Positions 1 to 10,640 are shown, counted from the first letter of the stretch. The stretch: 64,000 bases of DNA from Allofustis seminis DSM 15817 (GCF_000374325.1 NZ_KB894079.1:94910-158909); one strand, 5' to 3'. A program made the numbers and translations. Notes: generated from the letters alone by a model not told the origin.

Positions 1-3000
1 CTTCACTTGCAAAAGATTTTCCAACAATGAAGAAGAGGAAGCCATTTTCGAAAAAATTAAACCAGGAATATGGTTAAAAGTTCAAGGAAATGTGCAAGAA
101 GACAATTACTTGAATGATCTTGTCCTCTTAGCAAGCAATATTGAAGAAGTGCAAGTCGAAGAGAAAATGGATCATGCTAAGAATAAGCGCGTCGAGCTTC
201 ATGCACACACGCAAATGAGTCAAATGGATGCAACAAATAGTGCAACAGATTTGGTCAATCGTGCATCAAAATGGGGACATAAAGCCGTTGCTATTACAGA
301 TCATGGAGCTGTATATGCTTTCCCAGAAGCTTATAAAGCAGCACAAGGAAAAGATATCAAAGTCATCTATGGTATGGAAGCATACCTCGTTGATGATGGC
401 GAGCCTGTTGCATATCATTTGAGCGATATGAATTTAAGTGAAGCAACCTATGTTGTTTTTGACGTGGAAACGACAGGACTGTCAGCAATCTATGATTCTA
501 TTATTGAATTAGCTGGTGTCAAAATGTACAAAGGAAATGTTATCGAGTCATTTCAAGAATTCATAGATCCAGGGCATCCACTTTCAGAAACTACTATTAA
601 TTTAACTAATATCACGAATGAAATGGTACAAAATGCTGAAAAATCGGAAGAACAAGTGTTAAAAGAGTTTAAAGATTTTACAAAAGATACGATTATCGTG
701 GCACACAATGCTAGTTTTGATATCGGCTTTTTGAATGCGGGCTATGCTAAATATAAGATTGACGAAGTAACAGAACCAGTAATTGATACTCTGGCTCTTT
801 CACGTATGCTTCATCCAGATATTAAAAGTCATCGTTTAAATACTTTGGCCAAGCGTTATGATGTCTATTTAGAACAACATCACCGCGCAATTTATGATGC
901 AGAAACTACAGGACGATTATTGGATATCTTTTTAAAAGAAGCAGCAGCTGATTTTAATATTGTAAATTTAAATCAATTGAATGATTACATTGGTGAAGGT
1001 GATGCATATAAAAGAAGTCGTCCATATCATGCAACACTGCTTGTTCACACACAAAAAGGATTGAAAAATTTATTTAAATTAGTGTCAGCTTCTTATGTTG
1101 ATTATTTTTATCGTGTACCGCGTATTCCGCGCTCCGTCTTTCACAAGTTTCGTGACGGCTTGCTAGTAGGAAGTGCTTGTGCTGAAGGTGAAGTTTTTGA
1201 AGCAATGATGCAAAAGGGTTATGACGAAGCCAAAAGAGTGGCAAAAAATTATGACTATTTAGAAATTATGCCTAAAGGAAGCTATAAAAATCTTATTGCC
1301 AATGAGTTAATTCGTAACGAAGCAGATTTGGAAGACATTATTAAAAATATCGTTCATTTAGGAGAAGAACTAGAAATTCCAACAGTTGCAACGGGCAACG
1401 TTCACTATCTTGATGAAAAAGATAAAATTTATCGTGAAATCATTTTAACGACTTTGCATCAAACAGGTGATAAGCACATTGTTTATCCTGATTTAGATTT
1501 TAAAACGACTGAAGAAATGCTAAATGAATTTTCTTTTTTAGGTCATGACAAAGCTTATGAAGTTGTTGTTGTGAATTCGCAACATATTGCAGATCGCGTA
1601 GATGAGGGCATTGTTCCAGTGAAGTCTAAACTATATACACCTAAAATGCCAAATGCTGAAGAAGAAATAACGCAACTAACATATGCTGAAGCTAAAAGAC
1701 GATATGGCGATCCTTTACCAGAAATTATTCAAAAAAGAATTGACAAAGAATTAACGAGTATTATCGGGAATGGATTTGCAGTTATTTATTTAATTGCCCA
1801 AAAATTAGTGGATAAAAGTATGGAAAATGGTTATCTAGTAGGTTCCAGAGGGTCTGTCGGTTCAAGTTTTGTAGCAAATTTGACAGGAATTACTGAAGTG
1901 AATCCTCTACCGCCGCACTATCATTGCGCATCGTGTAACTATTCTGAATTTTATAATGACGGCTCAATCGGATCAGGTTTTGATTTGCCTGTTAAAAAAT
2001 GTCCAAATTGTGATAAAGAGTTGGAACGCGATGGTCAAAATATCCCATTTGAAACATTTTTAGGATTCAATGGGGAAAAAGTTCCCGATATTGATTTGAA
2101 TTTCTCTGGGGAATATCAAGCAGCAGCCCATGAATATACAAAAGTATTATTTGGTGAAGATCATGTTTATAAAGCTGGAACAATTGGAACGATTGCCGAT
2201 AAGACGGCTTTTGGCTATGTAAAAGGTTATGAGCGTGACTTACATAAAAATTATAATAAGGCTGAAATTGACCGCTTAACCAAAGGAGTGTCAGGAGCAC
2301 GAAGAACTACAGGCCAACACCCTGGTGGAATTATTGTTATTCCTGAAGATATGGAAGTCTATGACTTCACACCAGTCCAATATCCAGCAAATGATCAAAC
2401 TGCAGATTGGCGAACAACGCACTTTGATTTCCACTCAATTGACAATAATGTGCTGAAACTTGATATTCTAGGACATGATGATCCGACAATGATCCGTGTA
2501 TTGCAAGATTTATCAGGAATTGACCCACAGTCGATTCCATTGAATGATCCAGATGTAATGAAGTTATTTCAAGGAACAGAAGTGCTAGGTGTCACTCCAG
2601 AACAGATTTATTCTAAGACGGGGACTTTAGGAATTCCTGAGTTTGGAACAAACTTTGTTCGCTCAATGTTAGAGAAGACATTGCCTACTACATTTGCGGA
2701 ATTGTTACAGATTTCTGGTCTTTCGCATGGAACGGATGTATGGTTAGGAAATGCTGAATTGCTAATTGATGAATATAATATTCCATTGTCCGAAGTGATC
2801 GGCTGCCGCGATGATATTATGGTTTATTTAAGTCAGGCGGGTATTGAAGAGGTGGTCGCTTTTCGTATTATGGAAAGTGTTCGTAAAGGAAAAGGCCTTT
2901 CGGATGAATGGATTCAAATTATGAAAGACCATGATGTTCCGCAATGGTATATTGATTCTTGCTTAAAGATAAAATATATGTTTCCAAAAGCGCATGCCGC

Positions 3001-3508
3001 AGCATATATTATTATGGCTCTTAGAGTTGCCTATTTTAAAGTTCACTATCCACTCTATTATTATGCAGCTTATTTTTCAGTTCGTGCAAATGACTTTGAG
3101 CTAGAGGCGATGTGTAATGGAAAAGCAGCCGTTAAGAATCTAATTCAAGAAATTTACCACAAAGGCAATGATGCATCTGCCAAAGAGAAAAACCTTCTCG
3201 TTGTACTCGAAATTGCCAATGAAATGCTGGAAAGAGGATTTTCATTTGAAATGGTTGATTTAAATACTTCGGATGCAAATCATTTTCTCATTAAAGATGA
3301 TAAAACATTGCTAGCTCCATTCAGAGCGGTGCCATCTTTTGGAGCGAGTGCTGCAGAATCGGTAGTTGAAGCACGTAAAGATGGTGAATTTCTGTCGAAA
3401 GAAGATTTAATGCAACGTACACGTGTAACGCGATCTGTTATTGAGTATTTGGACCGTCACAATGTAACGGGAGATCTTCCCGATGAAAACCAACTTAGTT
3501 TATTTTAA
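1..3508 (+). CDS. polC: DNA polymerase III PolC-type alpha subunit (5' end cut by window)
   Basis: Replicative DNA polymerase of low-GC Gram-positives, combining polymerase and 3'-5' proofreading activity. The reading frame is already open at base 2 and runs without a stop to TAA at 3506-3508, so the start lies upstream; the GTG at 92 is internal. Visible in order: end of the N-terminal OB region, PHP domain ([11 protein letters not shown], about nt 190-225), DEDD exonuclease (FDVETTG, about nt 460-480, with later HNASFD), PHP remainder, a Cys4 zinc site (CASC...CPNC, about nt 1925-2020), the catalytic PDIDLNFSG segment (about nt 2086-2112) and the C-terminal fingers and duplex-binding part ending LSLF. 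About 1,168 residues lie inside the window; complete PolC proteins are near 1,440. Identity is certain. Confidence 0.97.
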   Translation, partial: FTCKRFSNNEEEEAIFEKIKPGIWLKVQGNVQEDNYLNDLVLLASNIEEVQVEEKMDHAKNKRVELHAHTQMSQMDATNSATDLVNRASKWGHKAVAITDHGAVYAFPEAYKAAQGKDIKVIYGMEAYLVDDGEPVAYHLSDMNLSEATYVVFDVETTGLSAIYDSIIELAGVKMYKGNVIESFQEFIDPGHPLSETTINLTNITNEMVQNAEKSEEQVLKEFKDFTKDTIIVAHNASFDIGFLNAGYAKYKIDEVTEPVIDTLALSRMLHPDIKSHRLNTLAKRYDVYLEQHHRAIYDAETTGRLLDIFLKEAAADFNIVNLNQLNDYIGEGDAYKRSRPYHATLLVHTQKGLKNLFKLVSASYVDYFYRVPRIPRSVFHKFRDGLLVGSACAEGEVFEAMMQKGYDEAKRVAKNYDYLEIMPKGSYKNLIANELIRNEADLEDIIKNIVHLGEELEIPTVATGNVHYLDEKDKIYREIILTTLHQTGDKHIVYPDLDFKTTEEMLNEFSFLGHDKAYEVVVVNSQHIADRVDEGIVPVKSKLYTPKMPNAEEEITQLTYAEAKRRYGDPLPEIIQKRIDKELTSIIGNGFAVIYLIAQKLVDKSMENGYLVGSRGSVGSSFVANLTGITEVNPLPPHYHCASCNYSEFYNDGSIGSGFDLPVKKCPNCDKELERDGQNIPFETFLGFNGEKVPDIDLNFSGEYQAAAHEYTKVLFGEDHVYKAGTIGTIADKTAFGYVKGYERDLHKNYNKAEIDRLTKGVSGARRTTGQHPGGIIVIPEDMEVYDFTPVQYPANDQTADWRTTHFDFHSIDNNVLKLDILGHDDPTMIRVLQDLSGIDPQSIPLNDPDVMKLFQGTEVLGVTPEQIYSKTGTLGIPEFGTNFVRSMLEKTLPTTFAELLQISGLSHGTDVWLGNAELLIDEYNIPLSEVIGCRDDIMVYLSQAGIEEVVAFRIMESVRKGKGLSDEWIQIMKDHDVPQWYIDSCLKIKYMFPKAHAAAYIIMALRVAYFKVHYPLYYYAAYFSVRANDFELEAMCNGKAAVKNLIQEIYHKGNDASAKEKNLLVVLEIANEMLERGFSFEMVDLNTSDANHFLIKDDKTLLAPFRAVPSFGASAAESVVEARKDGEFLSKEDLMQRTRVTRSVIEYLDRHNVTGDLPDENQLSLF

Positions 3509-3523
3509 AATAACTAGAAGTAT

Positions 3524-3552
3524 TTGATAATATTCGCTACATGTGGTAGTAT
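3524..3552 (+). promoter_or_regulatory. Predicted promoter of the rimP-nusA-infB operon
   Basis: TTGATA (3524-3529), 17 bp spacer, TAGTAT (3547-3552). TG at 3544-3545 makes an extended -10. It lies just after the polC stop and ahead of the leader hairpin, so the operon has its own promoter. Confidence 0.7.
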
Positions 3553-3578
3553 ATGTAAGCAAAGGATAAAGTAGTGAG

Positions 3579-3611
3579 GAGTGAGCGCATAAATTGTGTC
3601 TCACTCTTTTT
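3579..3611 (+). terminator. Intrinsic terminator inside the rimP-nusA leader (likely attenuator)
   Basis: GAGTGAG (3579-3585) pairs with CTCACTC (3600-3606) and is followed by TTTTT (3607-3611). Four further pairs can form inside the loop past one bulged T. It sits between the operon promoter (3524-3552) and rimP, not behind polC's own transcript only, so operon transcripts must read through it. In Bacillus subtilis the orthologous operon is reported to be autoregulated by NusA-stimulated termination in its leader. That this hairpin plays the same role here is inference. Confidence 0.6.
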
Positions 3612-3641
3612 ATCGAGCAAATCTAATAGGAGGTGGATGTT

Positions 3642-4112
3642 TTGAATACTGTTGAGCGTGTAAAGAATATTGTTGAATCTTTGACGCATAACTTTGATTT
3701 TTCGATCTTTGATATTGAATATGTCAAGGAAGGGAGCCATTGGTATTTGCGCATATATATAGATAAAAAAGGTGGCGTGAGTTTGAATGACTGTACACAA
3801 TTCAGCGAAGTGGTGAGTGCAGCTTTAGACAAAGAAGAACCAGATCCCATTCCACACGCTTATTTTTTAGAAGTGTCTTCGCCTGGTGCAGAACGTCCTT
3901 TAAAAACGGATGAGCAGTTACGCGAAGCAGTTGGCAGTTACATTCATATCTCATTGTATCAAGCTGTTGAAGGTCAAAATACATACGAAGGTATTTTAGA
4001 AGAATTGCAAGCAGAGACATTAACAATCAGCTATCAAGACAAAACACGAGTAAAAGAAATTTCTATTCCAAGAAAATTAATTTCAAAAGCACGTCTAGCG
4101 ATTAAATTTTAG
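3642..4112 (+). CDS. rimP: Ribosome maturation factor RimP
   Basis: Assists assembly of the 30S subunit. The 156-residue protein has the N-terminal alpha/beta domain (FDIEYVKEGSHWYLRIYIDK, with DCTQFSEVVSAALD) and the C-terminal SH3-like domain, close to the family length. Start: a strong AGGAGG (3628-3633) sits 8 nt ahead of TTG 3642. The GTG at 3633 overlaps that ribosome site and cannot be used with it. First gene of the rimP-nusA-rnpM-ylxQ-infB-rbfA operon, the standard Firmicutes order. Confidence 0.93.
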   Translation: MNTVERVKNIVESLTHNFDFSIFDIEYVKEGSHWYLRIYIDKKGGVSLNDCTQFSEVVSAALDKEEPDPIPHAYFLEVSSPGAERPLKTDEQLREAVGSYIHISLYQAVEGQNTYEGILEELQAETLTISYQDKTRVKEISIPRKLISKARLAIKF

Positions 4113-4130
4113 AACAAGGAGTATCAAAGA

Positions 4131-5321
4131 ATGAACGAAAATTTAGTGAAAGCGTTCGAAGCTTTAAATCAAGAAAAAGGTGTTTCTATTGAAATTATAA
4201 AAGAAGCTTTAGAAGCCGCACTAGTATCTGCATATAAAAAACACTATGGCACTAGCCAAAATGTTGAAATCGTTTTGGATGAAACGAAAGGGGAATATGC
4301 AGTTTATCAATTAAAAGAAGTTGTTGAAGAAGTAACGGATTCACAACTGGAAATATCTTTAGCAGAAGCAAAAGAAATGAATCGTGCCTATGAACCAGGA
4401 GATATTATTCGTTTTGAAGTTACACCTAAACAATTTGGACGAATTGCTGCACAAACAGCTAAGCAAGTGATTACGCAAAGATTACGTGAAGCAGAAAGAA
4501 ATGTGATCTATAACGAATATATTGAATATGAAGGAGAACTTCTTAATGGTACTGTTGAAAGAATAGACAGCCGATTTGTCTATGTAAATATTGGAAAAAT
4601 TGAAGCGGTAATGTCTGTCCGAGATCAAATGCCAGGTGAAGAATATCATATTCATGACCGCATTAAAGTCTACGTTAGTAAAGTTGAAGATTCCATGCGC
4701 GGACCACAAATATTCGTCTCCCGAACTAATCCCGGGCTGATCAAACGACTATTTGAACAAGAGGTTCCTGAGATTTATGAAGGTATTGTTGAAATTGTTT
4801 CTATTGCCCGAGAGGCAGGGGATCGTTCTAAATTAGCGGTGACAGCTCACGATGCTAACGTAGATCCAGTAGGTACCTGTGTTGGACCGCGGGGTGCTCG
4901 CGTACAACAAATTGTAAATGAGCTTCATGGTGAGAATATCGACATCGTACAATGGGACAAAGATCCCGCCATATTCATCAAAAATGCACTAAATCCAGCA
5001 GAAGTTTTAGCTGTAACATTCGATGAGCATGAAGAAAGAGTATGTACAGTCGTAGTTCCTGACAATCAATTATCACTTGCGATTGGACGTCGCGGACAAA
5101 ATGTTCGCTTAGCGGCAAAATTAACGGATTATAAAATTGATATCCAACCACTTTCAGAAAGTGATGTAGTCATTGAAGAAATGTCAGCTGATACATCAGA
5201 AGAAATATCACCATTTTTTGAAGCACTTGCAGATTTCGATTTCGGTGAAGAGGATCAAGAAGAGCCAAAAGACTTTTTTGAGACAATTCAAGATAAAACG
5301 GATGACGAATTAGAAGAATAG
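4131..5321 (+). CDS. nusA: Transcription termination/antitermination factor NusA
   Basis: RNA polymerase-binding elongation factor that affects pausing, intrinsic termination and antitermination. The 396-residue product shows the N-terminal RNAP-binding domain (about 1-125), an S1 domain (about 134-200, GTVERIDSRFVYVNIG), KH1 and KH2 (about 200-345; GPRGARVQQIVNELHGE and AIGRRGQNVRLAAKL) and an acidic tail of about 50 residues. It lacks the C-terminal repeats of enterobacterial NusA, as usual in Firmicutes. It lies 18 nt after rimP with an AAGGAG site. It may repress its own operon through the leader terminator at 3579-3611 (inference). Confidence 0.97.
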   Translation: MNENLVKAFEALNQEKGVSIEIIKEALEAALVSAYKKHYGTSQNVEIVLDETKGEYAVYQLKEVVEEVTDSQLEISLAEAKEMNRAYEPGDIIRFEVTPKQFGRIAAQTAKQVITQRLREAERNVIYNEYIEYEGELLNGTVERIDSRFVYVNIGKIEAVMSVRDQMPGEEYHIHDRIKVYVSKVEDSMRGPQIFVSRTNPGLIKRLFEQEVPEIYEGIVEIVSIAREAGDRSKLAVTAHDANVDPVGTCVGPRGARVQQIVNELHGENIDIVQWDKDPAIFIKNALNPAEVLAVTFDEHEERVCTVVVPDNQLSLAIGRRGQNVRLAAKLTDYKIDIQPLSESDVVIEEMSADTSEEISPFFEALADFDFGEEDQEEPKDFFETIQDKTDDELEE

Positions 5322-5333
5322 AGGTACTTTGCG

Positions 5334-5633
5334 ATGAAGAAAAAAGAACCTTTAAGAAAATGTGTCGTGACTTTTGAACGCAAGAGTAAAAAAGAGTTAG
5401 TGAGAATTGTTAGAAATTCAGATCAAAGTGTGTCAATTGATCCAACGGGTAAGAAAAATGGTCGAGGTGCTTATGTGAGTTTAGATGTTGAAGTAGCGAA
5501 AATAGCTAAACAAAAAAATGCATTAGCGCAAGCACTCAATGCAAAAGTGACAGAAGAATTTTATGACGAATTGATTGATTATATTGACTATCAAATCGCT
5601 AGAAGAGAATTATTGAGACAAAATGAAAAATAA
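5334..5633 (+). CDS. rnpM: YlxR family RNA-binding protein (RNase P modulator RnpM)
   Basis: Small basic protein of 99 residues. It carries the family signature RKCVVTFERKSKKELVRIVR near the N terminus and the G(R/K)GAYVS segment (KKNGRGAYVSLD). In B. subtilis the YlxR protein has been described as a modulator of RNase P; the same role here rests on family membership. It sits between nusA and ylxQ, and its last 11 nt overlap the start of ylxQ, which suggests translational coupling. Confidence 0.88.
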   Translation: MKKKEPLRKCVVTFERKSKKELVRIVRNSDQSVSIDPTGKKNGRGAYVSLDVEVAKIAKQKNALAQALNAKVTEEFYDELIDYIDYQIARRELLRQNEK

Positions 5634-5925
5634 ACAAAAAGCATTAAATTTGTTGGGACTGGCAATGAGAGCAAGAGCACTTACAACGGGAAGTGCCGTA
5701 GTATTGGAAGCCATTCGAAGTGGCAAAGCAAAATTAGTAATCATTGCATCCGATGCCAGTCAGAATACGAGAAAGCAATTTTTAAATAAATGTGAATATT
5801 ACAAGATTCCTTATTATATTCATTTTACCCAATGCGATATAAGTCGGGCCATTGGGAAGGAAAGGATGGTATGTGCATTCACAGATGATGGATTTGCTAG
5901 ATCCTTTAAAAAATTGCAGATGTGA
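5623..5925 (+). CDS. L7Ae-family ribosomal protein YlxQ
   Basis: 100-residue member of the L7Ae/L30e/S12e/Gadd45 family of kink-turn RNA binders, encoded in the nusA-infB operon of Firmicutes. Visible family features are the N-terminal LLGLAMRARALTTGSAVVLE and the central KLVIIASDASQNTRKQFLNK. Its ATG (5623) lies inside the 3' end of rnpM, so the ribosome site (GAGAC region) is within that gene. The exact RNA target is not established from sequence. Confidence 0.88.
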   Translation: MKNKQKALNLLGLAMRARALTTGSAVVLEAIRSGKAKLVIIASDASQNTRKQFLNKCEYYKIPYYIHFTQCDISRAIGKERMVCAFTDDGFARSFKKLQM

Positions 5926-5940
5926 AAGAAAGGTGATTCA

Positions 5941-8244
5941 ATGAGCAAAAAACGCGTCTATGAATTTGCAAGAGAACTCAATATTGAAAGTAAAGATGTC
6001 CTAAAAAAAGCAAAAGAATTGGGCATTCAATTTAAATCACACATGTCTTCTATGGAAGATGATGAAATGATTAAAGTACGCCAAGCTTTTCAGAACAAAT
6101 CTGAAATGAAGGCTGAGAAAAAGAATATCTCAAAAGATAATCGCTCAAAAGCAAATCGTCCTAAAGAAGAACATAACCAAAAGAATAAAATGTCTAAGGG
6201 AAATAAAAAAGCAAATAAAAAATCTACCAAGCAACCTCATGATAATCGTTCAAAACAAAAACAAGAATCGGCTAAGTCGAAAAAAGAAAATCAGCATCCG
6301 AAGAGAACGACAAATGAGCAGGAAAGACAAGAGTTGAAAAAAGATCGCCAAAAACAAAACCAAAGTAAAAAACAATCCAGACAATTTCGTGGTATTAATG
6401 GTGGACCAGCAGGAAATCGCCGCAAAAATAAACGAAATAAAAATCAAGGAAGACCAGCACCAGCTACTCCGAGAAAAGATAAACCACTACCAACATCTGT
6501 TGAATACACAGAAGGAATGAATATAGCGGAATTATCTAAAAAAATTCATCGTGAACCAGCGGAACTTGTCAAGAAATTATTTTTATCTGGCGTAATGGCT
6601 ACTCAAAATGACTCACTTTCAAAAGATGCAATTGAATTATTATTGCTAGATTATGGCATTGAGCCGATTGAAAAAGTTGAAGTAGATGTGACAGATTTCG
6701 ATACATATTTTGATCAAGAAGTTGACGAAGATAAATTAGTGTCGCGTCCAGCAACAGTGACAATTATGGGACATGTCGATCATGGTAAAACGACCTTGCT
6801 TGATACATTGCGCGAGAGTAGTGTAGCGGAAGGTGAAGCAGGTGGAATTACGCAACATATTGGAGCATACCAATTAAATGTTCATGGTGAAACGATTACA
6901 TTCTTAGATACCCCAGGGCATGCTGCATTTACTACAATGCGTGCGCGTGGAGCAGATGTGACGGATATCGTTATTATTGTTGTTGCTGCTGATGATGGTG
7001 TCATGCCACAGACAGTTGAAGCCATTAACCATGCGAAAGCTGCAAACGTTCCGATAATTGTAGCAGTAAATAAAATTGATAAGCCAGCTGCCAATCCAGA
7101 TCGGGTAAAACAAGAATTAATGGAATATAATCTTGTTCCTGAAGAGTGGGGTGGGGACACCATTTTTGTAGAAATATCTGCTAAATTTAATCAAAATATT
7201 GAAGAGTTGCTCGAGATGATTATTTTGGTGGCAGAAGTTTCTGAGCTAAAAGCTGATCCATCACGTCTTGCATTAGGAACTGTTCTTGAAGCAAGATTAG
7301 ATAAAGCGAAAGGCCCTATTGCAACGGTTCTTGTCCAGCAAGGAACGCTACACCAAGGGGATCCGATTGTTGTAGGGACGGCATTTGGCCGAGTGCGTAC
7401 GATGACTGATGACAAAGGCCGCCGAATCAAAGATGCAGGACCATCAACTCCTGTAGAAATTACTGGGCTCAGCGAAACGCCACAAGCGGGAGATCGTTTT
7501 GTTGTATTTGAAGATGAACGAACTGCACGACAAATTGGTGAAGCACGTGCCACGCAAGAGATTGAATCCATGCGTAAGAATACAAATAAAGTTACGCTTG
7601 AAAACTTATTTGAAAGTTTGGAAGAAGGCGAACTGAAAGAAGTTAATGTCATCATAAAAGCAGATGTTCAAGGTTCTACCGAGGCATTAGCCAGCTCGCT
7701 CCAAAAAATTGATGTTGAGGGCGTTAAAGTGAATATTGTTCACACAGGAGTTGGCGCTATTAACGAAAGTGATGTAACTTTAGCAAGTGCAAGCAATGGT
7801 ATCATCATAGGTTTTAACGTTCGTCCAACGACTATCGCAAAAGATGCTGCAGAACAAGAGCAAGTAGAAATTCGTACATATCGTGTTATCTATGATGCAA
7901 TTGATCAAATCGAGTCCGCTATGAAAGGCATGCTTGATCCAGAATATGAAGAAAAAGTTATCGGAACTTTAACGGTTCGTGAAACATATAAAGTTTCGAA
8001 ATTAGGAACCATTGCGGGCTGCTATGTAAATGATGGCGTAATTCGCAGAAATAGCTCCGTTCGCCTTATTCGTAATGGTATCGTGATTTATGAGGGTGAA
8101 TTAGGCAGTTTGAAACGCTTTGAAAATGATGCCAGTGAAGTTTCTAATGGCTACGAGTGTGGACTTACAATAGAAGGGTATAATGATATAAAAGTAGATG
8201 ACCAGATTGAAGCATATGAAATGGTCGAAATTGTAAGACAATAA
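5941..8244 (+). CDS. infB: Translation initiation factor IF-2
   Basis: GTPase that brings initiator tRNA to the 30S subunit and promotes subunit joining. The 767-residue protein has an N-terminal IF2_N module (about 1-52), a long Lys/Asn/Gln-rich linker (about 53-180), a second IF2_N module (about 187-240) and the G domain. G1 is [10 protein letters not shown] near residue 277, G3 is [16 protein letters not shown]4 is NKID. Domains II, III and IV (fMet-tRNA binding) follow. The basic linker is variable in the family. ATG 5941 is preceded by AAAGGTGA. Confidence 0.97.
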   Translation: MSKKRVYEFARELNIESKDVLKKAKELGIQFKSHMSSMEDDEMIKVRQAFQNKSEMKAEKKNISKDNRSKANRPKEEHNQKNKMSKGNKKANKKSTKQPHDNRSKQKQESAKSKKENQHPKRTTNEQERQELKKDRQKQNQSKKQSRQFRGINGGPAGNRRKNKRNKNQGRPAPATPRKDKPLPTSVEYTEGMNIAELSKKIHREPAELVKKLFLSGVMATQNDSLSKDAIELLLLDYGIEPIEKVEVDVTDFDTYFDQEVDEDKLVSRPATVTIMGHVDHGKTTLLDTLRESSVAEGEAGGITQHIGAYQLNVHGETITFLDTPGHAAFTTMRARGADVTDIVIIVVAADDGVMPQTVEAINHAKAANVPIIVAVNKIDKPAANPDRVKQELMEYNLVPEEWGGDTIFVEISAKFNQNIEELLEMIILVAEVSELKADPSRLALGTVLEARLDKAKGPIATVLVQQGTLHQGDPIVVGTAFGRVRTMTDDKGRRIKDAGPSTPVEITGLSETPQAGDRFVVFEDERTARQIGEARATQEIESMRKNTNKVTLENLFESLEEGELKEVNVIIKADVQGSTEALASSLQKIDVEGVKVNIVHTGVGAINESDVTLASASNGIIIGFNVRPTTIAKDAAEQEQVEIRTYRVIYDAIDQIESAMKGMLDPEYEEKVIGTLTVRETYKVSKLGTIAGCYVNDGVIRRNSSVRLIRNGIVIYEGELGSLKRFENDASEVSNGYECGLTIEGYNDIKVDDQIEAYEMVEIVRQ

Positions 8245-8263
8245 CATAGGAATAGGTGATTAA

Positions 8264-8617
8264 ATGTCTAACCATCGCCAAGGAAGAATTGCACAAGAAA
8301 TTTTGAAACGTGTGACACAAATCTTAAATGAAAATGTGCGTGATCCACGTGTAGAAGGTGTTACACTGACAGATGTAGAAGTTACAGGAGACTTACAACA
8401 AGCAAAAGTTTTTTATAGTACATTGGACGATAGCGATAAGAAAAAAGCTGCAACACAAGAAGGTCTAGAACAAGCAAGTGGCTTAATTCGTAAGGAATTA
8501 GGGCAATACTTGACAACCTATCATACACCAGAATTGTTATTCCGCAGAGATGAGTCGCTTGAGTATGGCAATCGAATTGATCAACTACTCAAACAACTAC
8601 ATAGTGAAAATGAATAA
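8264..8617 (+). CDS. rbfA: 30S ribosome-binding factor RbfA
   Basis: Single KH-like domain protein needed for late 16S rRNA processing and cold adaptation. The 117-residue product shows the family pattern RIAQEILKRVTQILNENVRD and VTLTDVEVTGDLQQAKVFYS. It closes the operon 19 nt after infB and is followed by a strong terminator. Confidence 0.95.
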   Translation: MSNHRQGRIAQEILKRVTQILNENVRDPRVEGVTLTDVEVTGDLQQAKVFYSTLDDSDKKKAATQEGLEQASGLIRKELGQYLTTYHTPELLFRRDESLEYGNRIDQLLKQLHSENE

Positions 8618-8627
8618 TATAATAAAA

Positions 8628-8653
8628 GGAAGTCATTGTGGCTTCCTTTTTTT
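8628..8653 (+). terminator. Intrinsic terminator after rbfA
   Basis: GGAAGTC pairs with GGCTTCC (7 bp, one G-T pair) around loop ATTGT, followed by seven T. It ends the rimP-rbfA operon. Confidence 0.85.
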
Positions 8654-8661
8654 GATAGAAA

Positions 8662-8694
8662 TTCAAAGGGAATTCATAAGAACTATGGTAGAAT
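8662..8694 (+). promoter_or_regulatory. Predicted extended -10 promoter of truB-ribF
   Basis: TAGAAT (8689-8694) is preceded by TATGG, giving an extended -10 (TG at 8686-8687). No good -35 lies at 17 bp; TTCAAA (8662-8667) is 21 bp away. Confidence 0.5.
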
Positions 8695-8726
8695 AAACAA
8701 GAAGTATACAGAAATGAAGTGAAAGT

Positions 8727-9650
8727 ATGGACGGAATTTTACCAATTTGGAAAGTTAAAGGAATGACGAGCCACGATGTAGTGAATAAAGTACGCCATTT
8801 ATTTCATACTAAAAAAGTTGGACATGGAGGAACATTAGATCCTGATGTTGAAGGCGTGTTACTGATTGCAGTGGGTGCCTCAACTAGAGCGTTGGAATTT
8901 ATTTTAGATGGTAATAAAGGCTATTCAGGAGAGATAACGCTTGGCTTTTCGACCACTACGGAAGATAGCAGCGGCGAGATTGTCGAAAGAAAAGCGGTCG
9001 GTAAAGAAGTGAATGAAGCGTCCATTGATCAAGCAATGCAGACATTTATCGGGAATGTAGCACAGACACCGCCACTTTATTCAGCTGTTCGAGTGAATGG
9101 CAAGCGATTATATGAATATGCTCGCCATAATATTCCTGTTGAACGTCCCGTCCGTTTTGTTGACATTTTTTCATTTAAGCGAACGAGTGATATTAGCAGA
9201 CCAACTTCTGATACGCTTTGTTTTCAATTTGATGTGTCATGTGGAAAAGGGACATATATACGAACCCTTGCAGTAGACTTGGGAGATAAGTTAGGTTATC
9301 CTGCTCATATGTCCCAATTAACGCGAACAGTTGCCTCACATATTACACAGGCACAAACCCTTACATTGGAAGAATTAGAAAAAATTATTCAACAACAAGG
9401 AATGGAAGCAGTTCATCAATATTTTATACCTTTAAAGAAAGTATTGAATCGTTTTGATCAAGTTGAGTTAACGGACGAAGCGTTTTCTAAAGTGAAAAAT
9501 GGAAGTGTGCTGCCAATTGATTATTTTGGTAAAAAAACATTTCCATTAGTGATGACATATGCACAGCATGTGGCAGCAATTTATATTGAACATCCGAGTC
9601 GGCCGGAATGGATGAAGCCGAAAAAAGTTTTCCCGCAAGAGGTGGAATAA
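8727..9650 (+). CDS. truB: tRNA pseudouridine(55) synthase TruB
   Basis: Makes pseudouridine 55 in the T-loop of tRNAs. The 307-residue protein begins with the family motif LPIWKVKGMTSHDVVNKVR, then GHGGTLDPDVEGVLLIAVG with the catalytic Asp near residue 38, and later CGKGTYIRTLAVDLG. The C-terminal part is of ordinary length. It is directly abutted by ribF (stop at 9650, next ATG at 9651), the usual truB-ribF pair. Confidence 0.96.
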   Translation: MDGILPIWKVKGMTSHDVVNKVRHLFHTKKVGHGGTLDPDVEGVLLIAVGASTRALEFILDGNKGYSGEITLGFSTTTEDSSGEIVERKAVGKEVNEASIDQAMQTFIGNVAQTPPLYSAVRVNGKRLYEYARHNIPVERPVRFVDIFSFKRTSDISRPTSDTLCFQFDVSCGKGTYIRTLAVDLGDKLGYPAHMSQLTRTVASHITQAQTLTLEELEKIIQQQGMEAVHQYFIPLKKVLNRFDQVELTDEAFSKVKNGSVLPIDYFGKKTFPLVMTYAQHVAAIYIEHPSRPEWMKPKKVFPQEVE

Positions 9651-10601
9651 ATGCAGCGAATTCAATTAAAACATCCTTATGATCCTACTCAAATAATAAA
9701 AGAGCCGATTGTGTTAATTTTAGGATACTTTGATGGTGTTCATATCGGACATCAAGCAGTGATAGCTAAAGGAGTTGCTACTGCACGCCAGAAAGGTATT
9801 AAGGCTGCGCTAATGACATTTAATCATCCACCTCGAATGGTCTATCAGCCACTTGAAGATGGTCAACTGACCTTGCTAACTCCTCCACATTTGAAATATG
9901 AAAAAATGGCTGAACTTGGCATTGATATTCTATATGAAGTGGAATTCACTGCGGACTTTGGCCATCAGACACCGCAAGAGTTCGTCGATCGCTATATTGT
10001 TGACTGGCATAGTGTGGTAGTTGTTGCAGGATATGATTACACCTATGGAAAAAAAGAAATTGCTACAATGGAACATCTTGCTTATTATGCTCAGGACCGC
10101 TTTGAGATTATGACTGTTCCAAAGCAAGTTATAAACGGTAAAGATGTGAGCTCTACACTTATTCGTCAGTACTTATTAGAAGGTCGTCCAGAAGACGCAA
10201 ATGAAGCGCTGGGCTATCCCTATAAGACATCTGGAACAATAGTCCATGGGAAAAATCGTGGTAGCAAACAACTCGGCTACCCAACGGCCAATATTTTGTC
10301 GGATCCATATACTCTGATTCCAGAAGTGGGCGTATATGTCGTACGGATGAAAGTAAAGGGTATATGGTATGAGGGTATGGCATCAATTGGCTATAATGTG
10401 ACATTTGGCCCTAATCACTCTCAAACAGTTGAAGTACATTTATTCCATTTTAAAGATGAAATTTATGGTGAAGAAGTAGAAGTAGAGTGGCTCCATTATA
10501 TTCGCCCAGAACAAAAATTTGCATCAATTGATCAATTAATACATCAGCTGGAATGTGATGAAATTTTTTCAAAAAAATGGCTCAAAAATAAGATGAATTA
10601 G
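9651..10601 (+). CDS. ribF: Bifunctional riboflavin kinase / FAD synthetase
   Basis: Phosphorylates riboflavin to FMN and adenylates FMN to FAD. The N-terminal FAD synthetase half shows the nucleotidyl transferase motif LGYFDGVHIGHQAVI and VSSTLIRQYLLEG. The C-terminal kinase half (about 183-310) shows GTIVHGKNRGSKQLGYPTAN and the Glu-containing TVEVHLFHF. Total length is 316 residues, normal for the family. Probably translated together with truB. Confidence 0.96.
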   Translation: MQRIQLKHPYDPTQIIKEPIVLILGYFDGVHIGHQAVIAKGVATARQKGIKAALMTFNHPPRMVYQPLEDGQLTLLTPPHLKYEKMAELGIDILYEVEFTADFGHQTPQEFVDRYIVDWHSVVVVAGYDYTYGKKEIATMEHLAYYAQDRFEIMTVPKQVINGKDVSSTLIRQYLLEGRPEDANEALGYPYKTSGTIVHGKNRGSKQLGYPTANILSDPYTLIPEVGVYVVRMKVKGIWYEGMASIGYNVTFGPNHSQTVEVHLFHFKDEIYGEEVEVEWLHYIRPEQKFASIDQLIHQLECDEIFSKKWLKNKMN

Positions 10602-10624
10602 CAGCTAACTATTGACACTGCTAA
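10598..10624 (+). promoter_or_regulatory. Degenerate CIRCE-like inverted repeat over the hrcA -35
   Basis: TTAGCA (10598-10603) and TGCTAA (10619-10624) are separated by 15 nt, exactly the geometry of the outer six bases of CIRCE. 13 of 18 arm bases match the CIRCE consensus. The -35 TTGACA lies inside. The centre is 53 bp, about five helical turns, from the centre of the perfect CIRCE downstream. A second HrcA contact is inference. The 7 bp arms TTAGCAG/CTGCTAA also overlap the ribF stop codon, but no T run follows. Confidence 0.4.
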
Positions 10625-10640
10625 TGAATCATGTTAAATT
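10612..10640 (+). promoter_or_regulatory. Predicted SigA promoter of the hrcA-dnaJ operon
   Basis: TTGACA (10612-10617), then TAAATT (10635-10640) at 17 bp or TTAAAT at 16 bp, with TG at 10632-10633. The perfect CIRCE begins about 11 bp downstream, where bound HrcA would block transcription. Confidence 0.7.

Noticed and set aside
6100-6480. Lys/Asn/Gln-rich low-complexity stretch as a separate repeat element
   Set aside because: It is the variable basic linker of IF-2, in frame and expected.
7191-7655. 154-residue minus-strand open frame inside infB
   Set aside because: Antisense shadow of a conserved coding region with Ser/Thr-rich composition and no features.
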